From Oscillospiraceae bacterium (lineage in GTDB: Bacteria; Bacillota; Clostridia; Oscillospirales; Ruminococcaceae): a DNA stretch of 64,000 bases. The translations under genes and the position numbers were made by a program. The stretch spans positions 1,984,001 through 2,048,000 of the forward strand of contig CP107208.1 in the NCBI GenBank assembly GCA_025758045.1, written 5' to 3'. This document shows, one piece after another, positions 34,902 through 44,064 of the stretch. The notes beneath the pieces are model-generated. The model was not told the origin of the DNA, ran no database searches, and was given only the letters and a program-made list of their open reading frames with translations. Positions within the stretch are counted from its first letter, which is position 1. Every line of letters starts with the position of its first letter.

Positions 34902-34949
34902 GATTCCCGTCCCCCTTCCAGTACTCATAAGCCGTAAATATACCTATCT

Positions 34950-34979
34950 ATCATAGCAAAACAGCAGGGCGTTTGGCAA
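34950..34979 (-). promoter_or_regulatory. Promoter of the HAD-hydrolase gene
   Basis: On the minus strand, TTGCCA (34974-34979) and TATGAT (34950-34955) are 18 bases apart, with TGC directly before the -10. Confidence 0.5.
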
Positions 34980-35016
34980 TGCTTTTTTAGTAAAAAAGCA
35001 ACTTTTGTCCAAAATT

Positions 35017-35754
35017 TTACAACGATACCGGGGTGTTTTCATCCAATGCCTGGCCGATTGGCATGTTTAAAATTAAATTGGCCATGCCGTCCGCCGGGGT
35101 GGGCTGCTTGTTGATGACCACCAGCGTTTCCCCGCGGAAGTACCGCAGCAGCCCCGCCGCCGGGTACACCGCCAAACTGGTGCCGCCCACGATCAAGGTA
35201 TCTGCCACGGAAATTGCCTTGATAGCGTCCTCCATCGTGGCCTCGTCCAGTCCTTCCTCGTACAGCACCACGTCCGGCTTTACGATGCCGCCGCACTCGG
35301 TGCAGCGGGGCACGCCGTCGCCCTGCCCGGCGGCTTCCTCAATAAAGCTGACGGGGTAAAACTTACCGCAGCGCGTACAATAATTGCGCAGGGTAGAGCC
35401 GTGCAGCTCGTACACCACCTTGCTGCCCGCCGCCTGGTGCAGACCGTCGATGTTCTGGGTCACCACGGCCTTGCACTTGCCCTCGCGCTCCAATTTGGCC
35501 AACCGCAGGTGGGCGGCATTAGGCTTGGCCCCGTGGACGATGAGCTTCTGGCGGTAAAAATCGTAAAATTCGGCCGTGTGGGTCTTGTAAAACGTATGGG
35601 AGAGCATCGTCTCGGGCGGATACTTGAATTTCTGGTGGTACAGCCCATCCACCGAGCGAAAATCCGGGATGCCGCTCTCGGTCGAAACGCCCGCCCCGCC
35701 GAAAAACACAAGGCTGCGGGTATCCCGCAAAATTTCTTCCAATGCCGGTACCAT
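35017..35754 (-). CDS. cobB: NAD-dependent protein deacylase (sirtuin)
   Basis: 245 residues. The Rossmann motif FGGAGVSTESGIPDFRS, the TQNIDGLHQAAG segment and the catalytic histidine in YELHGS are visible. Four zinc cysteines occur as CTRC and CTEC. Sirtuins remove acyl groups from lysines using NAD. AAAGGGGAAC precedes the ATG. It is divergent from the NAD(P)HX dehydratase gene, so two NAD-related functions share a control region, possibly by chance. Confidence 0.9.
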   Translation of the reverse strand: MVPALEEILRDTRSLVFFGGAGVSTESGIPDFRSVDGLYHQKFKYPPETMLSHTFYKTHTAEFYDFYRQKLIVHGAKPNAAHLRLAKLEREGKCKAVVTQNIDGLHQAAGSKVVYELHGSTLRNYCTRCGKFYPVSFIEEAAGQGDGVPRCTECGGIVKPDVVLYEEGLDEATMEDAIKAISVADTLIVGGTSLAVYPAAGLLRYFRGETLVVINKQPTPADGMANLILNMPIGQALDENTPVSL

Positions 35755-35789
35755 ACAAAGTTCCCCTTTCGCTTTTTGCTGAAGTGTTT

Positions 35790-35810
35790 TATAATGTACC
35801 TATCATTATA
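35790..35810. promoter_or_regulatory. Divergent -10 boxes for the sirtuin and nnrD genes
   Basis: TATAAT at 35790-35795 (plus) and TATAAT on the minus strand at 35805-35810 lie 9 bases apart. The minus box has TTGCAT as a possible -35 at 16 bases; the plus box has a poor -35. Confidence 0.45.
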
Positions 35811-35833
35811 GCTTTTTTCAGGGAGGATGCAAG

Positions 35834-36721
35834 ATGCAGCGCGAGATCACACAGGAAATGGCAAAGGACCGCCTGCCCCGGCGGGAGGCAGATGCCAACA
35901 AGGGCAGCTTTGGCAGTGTGCTGGCGGCGGCTGGCAGTATGGCCTACCGGGGCGCGGCGGCTCTCTGCACCGAGGGCGCTCTCCGCGCCGGGGCGGGCCT
36001 TGTCTACCTGGCCAGCGTGGAGCCGGTGGTGCAGATGGTGCTGACCCGTACGCCGGAATGCTGCGCCTGCGGCTGCCGCACGGCGGTTAACGGCGGCATC
36101 CACCCTCAGGACGCCGGGGCGCTGCGCAGCTGGTTCGACGGTAAAAACACCGTTCTGCTGGCAGGGCCCGGCCTGGGTGAAAGTGCTGCCCCGGTCTGCA
36201 ACGCTCTGCTGGGCAAAAAAGCCCCCTGGTCCGCCGCTGTGCTGGACGCCGATGCCCTCAACGCGCTGGCTGCGGGCAAAATCAAAGGCCCTTTGCCGGA
36301 CCAGACGGTCATCACGCCCCACCCCGGCGAAGCCGCCCGTCTGCTGGATTGTACAGTGGGGGAGGTGCAGGCTGACCGCGAAGCCGCCGCCCGCCGCCTG
36401 GCCGGGATGTATCACTGCATCGCGGTGCTGAAAGGCAGAGGCACCCTCATCGCCACCCCCGGCGGCGAAGTCTACCACAATCCCACCGGCAGCGCGGGCC
36501 TGGCCAAGGGCGGCAGCGGGGACATCCTCGCAGGCTTGCTGTCGGGTCTGCTGGCCGCCGGGCTGAAACAGGGCCGCACCGCGGAGGACGCCGCCATCGC
36601 TGCCGTCTGGCTGCACGGCGCGGCAGGGGACCGCTGCGCCAAACGCTTAGGCATGGCCGCCATGCTGCCCCATGATATTTTTGCAGACCTGGGTGCGATC
36701 TTTGCGGAGCTGGAGCGATAA
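35834..36721 (+). CDS. nnrD: ADP-dependent NAD(P)H-hydrate dehydratase
   Basis: 295 residues of the YjeF C-terminal/CARKD family, which repairs hydrated NADH/NADPH. Signatures: NKGSFGSVLAAAGSMAYRGAA near the start, LAGPGLG, VITPHPGEAARL and GGSGDILAGLLSGL near the C-terminus. The epimerase half (NnrE), fused in many bacteria, is missing both from the protein and from its neighbours. GGGAGG precedes the ATG by 7-8 bases. Confidence 0.88.
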   Translation: MQREITQEMAKDRLPRREADANKGSFGSVLAAAGSMAYRGAAALCTEGALRAGAGLVYLASVEPVVQMVLTRTPECCACGCRTAVNGGIHPQDAGALRSWFDGKNTVLLAGPGLGESAAPVCNALLGKKAPWSAAVLDADALNALAAGKIKGPLPDQTVITPHPGEAARLLDCTVGEVQADREAAARRLAGMYHCIAVLKGRGTLIATPGGEVYHNPTGSAGLAKGGSGDILAGLLSGLLAAGLKQGRTAEDAAIAAVWLHGAAGDRCAKRLGMAAMLPHDIFADLGAIFAELER

Positions 36722-36758
36722 ACTACTGCAAAACGACTCTTTTTCGCCCTTTCCTATT

Positions 36759-36787
36759 GCCTGCACGGCCTATAGGGTGTATAATGG
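36759..36787 (+). promoter_or_regulatory. Promoter of the WYL regulator gene
   Basis: TTGCCT (36759-36764), 17 bases, then TATAAT (36782-36787), about 106 bases before the ATG. The leader of about 100 bases shows no recognisable riboswitch. Confidence 0.55.
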
Positions 36788-36893
36788 GACTATATGTTCT
36801 GGATATTCTGGGGCTATACCGCATGATCTGAGCAGCCTGCGCCGATAAGGCCGGGCATCGTGCGGGTCCCCTTCTGTAAAAGGAGCAAGTGCT

Positions 36894-37889
36894 ATGCCGC
36901 GTAAAGAAGGCCAGAAACGGAAACTGCTGGTACTGCTGCAGATTTTGGCGCGGGAGACCGACGAACGTCACCCGTTAAGTGTACCGCAAATCGTGGAAAA
37001 ATTGAAAGAAAAGGGCATCGAAGCCGAACGCAAGAGCGTCTATGACGACCTGAACACCCTGAACGAGATGCCGGACTTCCCCTATGAGATCATGCAAAAA
37101 CGGGGCCGGGGCGGCGGCTATTACATGACCGACGCCCCCTTTGAGCTGGCTGAGCTGAAACTGCTGGTGGACGCTGTGTACGCCAGCAAGTTCATTACCG
37201 CCCGCAAATCCAAGGTGCTGATCGATAAGCTGGGCCAGTTCACTTCCTGCTACCGGCAGGAGGAGCTGAACCGTAAAGTCTTAGTCAGTGGCCGCCTGAA
37301 AAGCACCGACGAGAAGATTTTGTATACCGTCGATGCCCTGCATGCCGCTATCACGGCAGGGGAGCAGGTGCAGTTCAAATACTGCGACTGGAACCTGCAA
37401 AAAAAGATGACCCCCCGTCACGATGGCCAGCTGTACCGCGTCAGCCCCTGGGTGCTGGTGTGGGAGAATGCGAACTATTACCTTATCGCCTACACCGAGG
37501 GCCGCCTGAAGCACTACCGTGTGGATAAGATGCAGGCTGTGCACCAGCTGCCCGGTACCACCCGCGAAGGCGCCGGCGAGTACGCCAACTTTGACGTGAA
37601 CGCCTACATGCAGCAGATGTTCGGCATGTTCAACGGCCCGCTGAAAAAGGTGACGCTCCAGTGTGAGAACCGCTTTGCCGGGGCCATGATCGACCGTTTC
37701 GGCACCGGGCCGACTTTAGTCCCCTGCGATGACGGTGAGCATTTTACCATGATGGCCGAGGTGCAGGTCAGCCCCCAGTTCTTTGGCTGGGTGGCTGGCT
37801 TTGGCACCGGCGTGGTGGTGGCAGGTCCGCCCGAGGTGCGCGCCGAGATGAAAAAGACGCTGGACCGCCTGCAGGATCTTTACCGCTGA
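36894..37889 (+). CDS. WYL-domain transcriptional regulator
   Basis: 331 residues. An N-terminal winged helix-turn-helix (about 8-75, LSVPQIVEKLKEKGIEAERKSVYDDL) is followed by a WYL domain (about 140-215, with VSPWVLVWENANYYLIAY) and a C-terminal extension. These proteins respond to small ligands or nucleic acids and control varied regulons. It sits directly upstream of the surface-polysaccharide operon in the same direction, but that operon has its own promoter, so control of it is only a suggestion. Confidence 0.8.
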   Translation: MPRKEGQKRKLLVLLQILARETDERHPLSVPQIVEKLKEKGIEAERKSVYDDLNTLNEMPDFPYEIMQKRGRGGGYYMTDAPFELAELKLLVDAVYASKFITARKSKVLIDKLGQFTSCYRQEELNRKVLVSGRLKSTDEKILYTVDALHAAITAGEQVQFKYCDWNLQKKMTPRHDGQLYRVSPWVLVWENANYYLIAYTEGRLKHYRVDKMQAVHQLPGTTREGAGEYANFDVNAYMQQMFGMFNGPLKKVTLQCENRFAGAMIDRFGTGPTLVPCDDGEHFTMMAEVQVSPQFFGWVAGFGTGVVVAGPPEVRAEMKKTLDRLQDLYR

Positions 37890-37918
37890 TTGCAAAAAGC
37901 ACGAAAATGTGCTATGCT
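37890..37918 (+). promoter_or_regulatory. Promoter of the surface-polysaccharide operon
   Basis: TTGCAA (37890-37895), 17 bases, then TATGCT (37913-37918) preceded by TGC, an extended -10. It begins at the base after the WYL stop codon. Confidence 0.6.
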
Positions 37919-37957
37919 AACTAGATATGAATTTCTGTCCAAGGGAGGACACCCTCG

Positions 37958-39370
37958 TTGCTGGAAAAAAATCAACGTACCAAAAGTATGCTCAGCGGTC
38001 TGCTGGATGTGGTGCTGCTGTTCGTCAGCTTTCTGCTGGCCAACTATGTGCGTTTTAATTATGTAGTCTTTTTTGAGCCCGGCGGCGCCGGCCCTGCGCT
38101 GCAGGTGGCCGGTGACCCGCGCAACTTTATTGCCGGGGCAGGCACCTCTGTCTTACTGGTGCTGGCCTACTGGGTAGCCGGTGTGTACAGTTCCTCGCGT
38201 CTGCGGGGGCTGGCCCAGCGCTGCACCATCATGGCTATGATCAACGCCGCAGGCATCATGGTGTTCGTATTCTTCCTCTACCTGATGCACCTGGACGACT
38301 ATTCCCGCGTAGTGCTGGGCCTGTTCTACGGCTTTGCCACCGTGGCCATGGTCGCTAAGCGGATGATCCGCCGCTGGGCGGACCGTGCCCGCCGCCGCAA
38401 AGGCCTGGGCCTGCGGCACATCCTGCTGGTGGGCGGCGGCAAATCGGCGGCCCTCTACCTGCGCGCGCTGGAGCATAACCCCTACTACGGTTTTGTGGTG
38501 GACGGCTACCTGGCTGCCACCGAGGAGCCGGGTCTGGGCGTGCCCTATCTGGGCGGCTACGATAAGCTGGACGAAGCCCTGGAAAGCGCCGCCCTGGATG
38601 AGGTCGTGGTCGCGCTGGAAGCCAATGAGATCGATCAGCTGCCCCACACCTTTGCCATCTGCGATAAGCACGGCACCCGCATCACGATGGTGCCGTTTTA
38701 CAGCGACTACCTGCCTGCCCGGCCTACCATCGATGTGCTGGACGAGTGCAAGCTCATCAATGTGCGCCAGACGCCCTTTGACAACATCCTCAACGCCGCC
38801 ATCAAGCGCGGGCTGGATATTATCGGCAGCCTGATGCTGATCGTACTCACCAGCCCGGTCATGCTGGTCACGGCCATTGGTGTGAAACTGTCCAGCCCCG
38901 GGCCGATCATCTTCAAGCAGGAGCGCATCGGCCTCAATAAAAAGCCCTTCATGATGTACAAGTTCCGCTCCATGCGGGTCAATGTACAGCAGGAGACCGG
39001 CTGGTCTAAGGACTACGACCCCCGCAAGACCCACTTCGGCAGCTTTATCCGCAAGTTCAGCCTGGACGAGCTGCCCCAGTTCTTCAACGTGCTTAAAGGG
39101 GATATGTCCCTTGTAGGCCCCCGGCCTGAGGTGCCTTTCCATGTAGAGCATTTTAAAGAGGAAATTCCCCGCTATCTGGTCCGCCAGCAGGTGCGCCCCG
39201 GCTGTACCGGCTGGGCGCAGATCCACGGCTTGCGCGGCGATACAGACATTGCCGAGCGCATCCGTTATGACATCTGGTACATCGAAAACTGGACCGTGGC
39301 GCTGGACATCAAGATCATCTTCCGCACGGTATTCGGCGGTAAGATGGTCAACGACGAAAAATTGCAGTAA
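37958..39370 (+). CDS. Polyprenyl-phosphate sugar phosphotransferase (WbaP/EpsE-like)
   Basis: 470 residues. Four N-terminal helices (about 10-130) and a Rossmann-like middle domain (HILLVGGGKSAALYLRALE) precede a C-terminal bacterial sugar transferase domain. The latter has a membrane-dipping helix (RGLDIIGSLMLIVL) and KFRSMRVN, DELPQFFNVLKGDMSLVGPRPE. Such enzymes put the first sugar phosphate on undecaprenyl phosphate. The start is TTG at 37958 after AAGGGAGG. It opens the operon that continues to glf. Confidence 0.9.
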   Translation: MLEKNQRTKSMLSGLLDVVLLFVSFLLANYVRFNYVVFFEPGGAGPALQVAGDPRNFIAGAGTSVLLVLAYWVAGVYSSSRLRGLAQRCTIMAMINAAGIMVFVFFLYLMHLDDYSRVVLGLFYGFATVAMVAKRMIRRWADRARRRKGLGLRHILLVGGGKSAALYLRALEHNPYYGFVVDGYLAATEEPGLGVPYLGGYDKLDEALESAALDEVVVALEANEIDQLPHTFAICDKHGTRITMVPFYSDYLPARPTIDVLDECKLINVRQTPFDNILNAAIKRGLDIIGSLMLIVLTSPVMLVTAIGVKLSSPGPIIFKQERIGLNKKPFMMYKFRSMRVNVQQETGWSKDYDPRKTHFGSFIRKFSLDELPQFFNVLKGDMSLVGPRPEVPFHVEHFKEEIPRYLVRQQVRPGCTGWAQIHGLRGDTDIAERIRYDIWYIENWTVALDIKIIFRTVFGGKMVNDEKLQ

Positions 39371-39403
39371 GCCTGCCCCGGCGGGCTTGATGGGAGACGG
39401 AAA

Positions 39404-40558
39404 ATGAGGAAAAAGGAACCCAAAGTAGCCATCGTACATGACTGGCTGGTGACCTATGCAGGGGCGGACCGCGTGGTCGACTGCATGCACCATGCGTTCC
39501 CCAACGCCGTCATCTACACGCTGGTGTATGATAAAGATAACATGCCTGCGTGGTTTAAAGACTACGACATCCGCACCACCTGGGTGCAGAAGATCCCGTT
39601 TGCTACCAAGCTGTACAAAGGGCTCTTGCCCCTGATGCCCCGTGCCTTTGAGGAACTGGACCTCTCCGAGTACGACCTCGTGCTGTCATCTTCCTCCTCA
39701 TGCTCCAAGGGGGTTATCACCCGCCCGGATGCTGTGCACATCTGCTACTGCCATACGCCTATCCGCTATGTGTGGGACTTTTACTACACCTACCGCGACA
39801 ACGCCAACTGGCTGGTGCGTAAGGTCATGCAGCGCCAGATGCACAAAATTCGCGTGTGGGATAAGTGCGCTGCGGACCGCGTAGATTACTTCATCGCCAA
39901 CTCCCACTACATCGCCCAGCGCATCAAAAAATATTACCGCCGCGACAGCGACGTCATCTACCCCTGCTGCCATATCAACGAAAGTCCTTTTGTGGAAAAG
40001 GAGGACTTCTACCTCACCGTCGGCCGCCTGACCTGGTACAAGCGGGTCGACCTGGCCGTGCAGGCCTGCACCAAACTGGGCAAGCGGCTGGTGGTCATCG
40101 GCGGTGGGGGAGAGATGGACAAGCTCAAGGCCATGGCTGGCCCCACCATTGAGTTCAAGGGCGGCGGCCTGACCGACGAGGAAGTGCGCGGTTACTACCT
40201 GCGCGCCAAGGCGTTTTTGTTCCCCGGCGAGGAGGACTTCGGCATCACCCCCGTGGAAGCCCAGAGCGCCGGTACGCCGGTGCTGGCCTACGGCCGCGGC
40301 GGCGCCTGCGAGACCGTGCTGCCCGGCAAGACGGGTTACTGGTTCGAGGAGCAGACCGCCGACAGCCTGGCCGCCTGCATCCAGCGCTTTGAAAAAGATG
40401 GCGTCGCCTATAGTAAAGAGGAAATCCGCGAACACAGCCGCGCTTTCAGCGAGGAACGGTTTGAGCGGGAGATCAAAGAATACTGTACCCGCCGCATGGC
40501 GGATTGGCAGCAGGAACTGCTGGACTGCTCCCACTGGGAGAAGGAGGAACAGATTTGA
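39404..40558 (+). CDS. Glycosyltransferase family 4
   Basis: 384 residues of GT-B fold. The N-terminal acceptor domain starts VAIVHDWLVTYAGADRVVD. The C-terminal donor domain has LTVGRLTWYKRVDLAVQA and the retaining GT4 motif EDFGITPVEAQSAGTPV. It resembles WbaZ-type mannosyl/galactosyl transferases in O-antigen loci, but the sugar cannot be read. The stop overlaps the TTG start of the next gene. Confidence 0.85.
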   Translation: MRKKEPKVAIVHDWLVTYAGADRVVDCMHHAFPNAVIYTLVYDKDNMPAWFKDYDIRTTWVQKIPFATKLYKGLLPLMPRAFEELDLSEYDLVLSSSSSCSKGVITRPDAVHICYCHTPIRYVWDFYYTYRDNANWLVRKVMQRQMHKIRVWDKCAADRVDYFIANSHYIAQRIKKYYRRDSDVIYPCCHINESPFVEKEDFYLTVGRLTWYKRVDLAVQACTKLGKRLVVIGGGGEMDKLKAMAGPTIEFKGGGLTDEEVRGYYLRAKAFLFPGEEDFGITPVEAQSAGTPVLAYGRGGACETVLPGKTGYWFEEQTADSLAACIQRFEKDGVAYSKEEIREHSRAFSEERFEREIKEYCTRRMADWQQELLDCSHWEKEEQI

Positions 40559-41607
40559 ACCCCATTGTCATCAACGGCACTGTCCTGTGCGATAATATCA
40601 CCGGCATCCCCCGCTATGTCTACGAGACAGTAGTGCGGCTGGACAAGCTCATTGAGGGCACCGGCCTGGACGTGCGCATCGCCTACCGCGACGATGGCCG
40701 CGAGATTCATCTGCCGGAACTGAAAAATATCAAGCTGGTACCGCTCAAGGCGGTCAAATATTTTTATAACATGGCGGTGCTGCCTGCCTATCTGCGGCGC
40801 GAGCATGCGTTTTTTGTCGGCCTTGCCAGTGATATGCTCATGACCCGCCGCAGCGTTGTTGTGCTGCACGACATCCGCCCCCTGGTCATGGATACCGACC
40901 GCGGCTTTTTCCGCTTCAAGTTCTGGGTGCACTGCCTGTCCACCAAATGGTTTGCACAGCGGGTGTTCACCGTCAGCTATGACCAGCGCCAGCTTATCCA
41001 CGATAAGCTGGGCATCCCGCTGGATAAGATCGGCGTGACCTACAACGGCTGGGAGCATATGGCAAAAGTCCAGCCGGACGAAAGCATCTTTGAGAGGATG
41101 CCCGCCGTCAAAAAGGGTGAGTATTTCTACGCTCTGGGCAGCCTGGCCGGCCACAAGAACTTTAAGTGGATACGCGAGGTCGCCCGCCGCAACCCGGATA
41201 AGACCTTCGTGGTGGCAGGCGGCAAGGACCTGCGCGCCTTTGGCGATGACACCGAGGCCAAGGACACCCACAATGTGTTCTACCCCGGTTATGTCTCCGA
41301 CGCCGAAAACGCTGCCCTGATGAAGCACTGCCGCCTCTTCCTGCATCCGGCGGTGTTCGAGGGCTTCGGCATCCCGCCGCTGGAGGCTTTGGCTCTCGGC
41401 GCGCCCATCGCCCTGGCCAAAGCTAGCTGCCTGCCGGAACTTTACGGCGATACAGCCCGCTACTTCGACCCCTACGACTACGAGGTCGACCTGGACGCTT
41501 TGGCCGCCCGGCCCGTCGCCCCGCCGGACAAAGTCCTGGCCAAATACAGCTGGGACAAAACCGCTGCCTTCTGGCTGGAAGAGATCAAAAAGTACGCACA
41601 GCAGTGA
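40555..41607 (+). CDS. Glycosyltransferase family 4
   Basis: 350 residues of GT-B fold, with TGIPRYVYETVVRLDKL at the N-terminus and the GT4 motif EGFGIPPLEALALGAPI near the C-terminus. The start is TTG at 40555, overlapping the preceding stop (TTGA), with AAGGAGG about 7 bases upstream. An in-frame ATG at 40504 would lie deep inside the previous gene and has no binding site. It adds a further sugar to the lipid-linked repeat unit, by context. Confidence 0.83.
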   Translation: MNPIVINGTVLCDNITGIPRYVYETVVRLDKLIEGTGLDVRIAYRDDGREIHLPELKNIKLVPLKAVKYFYNMAVLPAYLRREHAFFVGLASDMLMTRRSVVVLHDIRPLVMDTDRGFFRFKFWVHCLSTKWFAQRVFTVSYDQRQLIHDKLGIPLDKIGVTYNGWEHMAKVQPDESIFERMPAVKKGEYFYALGSLAGHKNFKWIREVARRNPDKTFVVAGGKDLRAFGDDTEAKDTHNVFYPGYVSDAENAALMKHCRLFLHPAVFEGFGIPPLEALALGAPIALAKASCLPELYGDTARYFDPYDYEVDLDALAARPVAPPDKVLAKYSWDKTAAFWLEEIKKYAQQ

Positions 41608-41649
41608 AAACTGCAACCTGATTCCCACTCTGGAAAGGAACCCTTGCGA

Positions 41650-44046
41650 ATGCTTGTTCTAACCGTTGTCCTTACGGCTGTTGTCGCGCTGGCACTGGGG
41701 CTGGCCCCGGCCAAAGTGGCGCGCCGCCGTGTACGGCAGTGTGATCTTGGCTGGGCGGCTGGCCTGTGGCTGGCCACCTGGGTGTTTGCCCTGTGTGCCT
41801 ACCATCGCCCGGGGCTGACCGTCGGGTTTGATGCTTTCCGCCTGGCGGCCATCACGGCACTGTGCGGCTGGGCGTCCTTCTGCGTGGCCGGGCTGCGCAG
41901 CTTTGGCGGCAGGGGACTGCGGTTCGTGGTGCCGCTGCTGCTGGCGGCGGCCCTGGGCAGCGAGGTGTTCGTAGGCAACGTGACCTACTTCAACACCCAC
42001 AGCTACCAGCCGTTCCAGCTGCTGGACTACCTGGACCCCAACGTCAACGTCATCCGGGGGCAGGGGAGTATCTCGCTGGACGAGGACCACACCTACATGC
42101 GGTTCCTTGACATCGACCAGCCTATCTATAACCTGAGCATGGACGGCCTGACCAACGATGATACCGATCCGCTGCATGGGGACAGCTTCTTCAACTTCCG
42201 CATCAATGCCACCGATGAAGCCAACTCCCGGCTGAACTACTTCGGCACCTGGCAGATCGCGCCCGAGTCGACCCGCAGCCAGGTTATCAGCCTGGATCTG
42301 ACGGGCAACGTCGGCACAATGGAGCTGACCGCCTCCGGCTACAGCACGGCCTTTGCAGCCTTCCCGGTGGCCGTCACCTTTACCGGCATCACTGCCAACG
42401 CGCCGCGCCCGCTGCAGTTCTCGCTGCTGCGGTGCATCGCTGTTTTCCTGGCGCTGCTGGCCATCTACGCTCTGCGCCCGCAGAGCGGCCTGTGGCACCG
42501 CCGCTGGCTGGCAGGCAATGTCTGCGACCGCGCCGCCGGTGCGGTGCTGGCCGCGATCCTCGCCGCCTTTGTGGTGGTCGTGCCTTTCTGGGAGCCGGGC
42601 AACACCGGCCTTGCCACTGAAAATTATAATGTCGCCTTCTGGGATCACGAGAGCAAGATCAGCTTTGTCTACGAGCAGTACGGCGCGCTGGCCCACAGTC
42701 TGTTGAACGGCCGACTGGACCTGATGCAGGACCCGCCGGAAGAGCTGCTGGCGCTGGATAACCCCTACGATTCCACCGCCCGCGAAGCGGCCCAGGTCAA
42801 CAGCCTGTGGGACCATGCCTATTATAACGGACGCTATTATGTCTATTTCGGCATCGTGCCCTGTCTTTTGTTTCAGCTTCCTTTCGAGGCTGTCACCGGC
42901 ATCCAAAACCTGGCCTATCCGCCCTGCATGATCGTGATGGGGCTGCTGTTCCTGCTGGCAAGTTTCGGCGCGGTGCATCAGGTGGTGCGCCGCTGGTTCA
43001 GCCAGGCATCCTCAGCCGCGTATCTGCTCAGCGTGGCGGCCATCGTGCTGGGCAGCCAGCTCTATTACCTGTTTGTGCGCCCCTACATTTATGAATACGC
43101 CATCGTCTGCGGCACCTCGCTGCTGATGCTGGCCCTCTGGTTCTGGCTTTCTGCCGCGAACACGGCGGTGGAGCGCCGCGGTGCGCTGCTGGCCAAACTG
43201 GCGCTGGGCAGCCTTTGTATGGCGCTGGTCGCCGGCTGCCGCCCCCAGATGGAATTGTTTGCCGTGCTGGCCCTGCCCATCTTCTGGCAGCGATATATCG
43301 CCCAAAAGCGGCTGCGCAGCCGCGCCGGGGCAGGGGAAGCGGCCGCCTTCCTGCTGCCTGTGGTGCTGGTGGCCGCAGGTCTGATGTGGTACAACTACGC
43401 CCGGTTCGGTTCGCCCTTTGACTTTGGCGCCAACTACAACCTGACCGGCAACGATATGACCAAGCGCGGCTTCAATGTGGTGCGCATCGGTCCGGCCGTG
43501 TTCACCAGCCTGTTCGACCTGCCGCGGCTCAAGAGCGTCTTTCCGTTTTTGCAGGAGACCGAAGTCACCACCAACGCCGTCATCCGCACCATCAGCGAGC
43601 CGTTCGTCGGCGGTATGCTGGCGGCTACACCCTTCACCTGGGTGTTGGGGCTGCTGGCGCTGCCGCAGACCCGCCAAAGTCTGCGCCGCCGCCCCGGTGC
43701 GGCCGGTTTCGTCTGGCTGGCGGTGGCCGGTATGGTCATCATCACGGTGGTGGATTGCGAGATGGCCGGTGTACTGTACCGCTATTTGATGGACTACAGC
43801 CCCGTGCTGCTGCTGGGCGCTGTGCTGTGCTGGCTGCTGCTGGAAAGCGTGCTGGCCCGCCGCGCCGCCGCAGGTGAAACGCTGGCCGTCACCCTGCTGC
43901 CGGTGCTGCGCGTGGCCATGGCCGCCGCTGTGGCGTGGAGCGCCGTCTATCGCTTCTTCACCCTTTTTGCCACCCAGCCGTGGCTGCAGGGACTGAACCC
44001 CTCGCTGTACTTTAATGTTGCCCGTCTGGTGCAATTCTGGATGTAA
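41650..44046 (+). CDS. Large polytopic membrane protein, GT-C-like, in the polysaccharide operon
   Basis: 798 residues. Helices at about 5-20, 35-50, 60-80 and 95-110 are followed by an extracytoplasmic insert (about 115-255) and then about ten further helices. An acidic loop after helix five (NYNVAFWDHESKISFVYEQYGAL) and DHAYYNGRYYVYFGIVP are typical of GT-C-type membrane transferases or polymerases. The start is ATG at 41650 (AAAGGAA 10 bases upstream); TTG two codons earlier is equally possible. A role as arabinofuranosyl/galactosyl-type transferase or polymerase is inference. Confidence 0.65.
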   Translation: MLVLTVVLTAVVALALGLAPAKVARRRVRQCDLGWAAGLWLATWVFALCAYHRPGLTVGFDAFRLAAITALCGWASFCVAGLRSFGGRGLRFVVPLLLAAALGSEVFVGNVTYFNTHSYQPFQLLDYLDPNVNVIRGQGSISLDEDHTYMRFLDIDQPIYNLSMDGLTNDDTDPLHGDSFFNFRINATDEANSRLNYFGTWQIAPESTRSQVISLDLTGNVGTMELTASGYSTAFAAFPVAVTFTGITANAPRPLQFSLLRCIAVFLALLAIYALRPQSGLWHRRWLAGNVCDRAAGAVLAAILAAFVVVVPFWEPGNTGLATENYNVAFWDHESKISFVYEQYGALAHSLLNGRLDLMQDPPEELLALDNPYDSTAREAAQVNSLWDHAYYNGRYYVYFGIVPCLLFQLPFEAVTGIQNLAYPPCMIVMGLLFLLASFGAVHQVVRRWFSQASSAAYLLSVAAIVLGSQLYYLFVRPYIYEYAIVCGTSLLMLALWFWLSAANTAVERRGALLAKLALGSLCMALVAGCRPQMELFAVLALPIFWQRYIAQKRLRSRAGAGEAAAFLLPVVLVAAGLMWYNYARFGSPFDFGANYNLTGNDMTKRGFNVVRIGPAVFTSLFDLPRLKSVFPFLQETEVTTNAVIRTISEPFVGGMLAATPFTWVLGLLALPQTRQSLRRRPGAAGFVWLAVAGMVIITVVDCEMAGVLYRYLMDYSPVLLLGAVLCWLLLESVLARRAAAGETLAVTLLPVLRVAMAAAVAWSAVYRFFTLFATQPWLQGLNPSLYFNVARLVQFWM

Positions 44047-44064
44047 AGATTGGAGAATCTCAAA

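Noticed and set aside
36788..36893. Possible riboswitch in the ~100-base leader of the WYL regulator
   Set aside because: I could not match any known riboswitch core, and no terminator or sequestering hairpin is evident.
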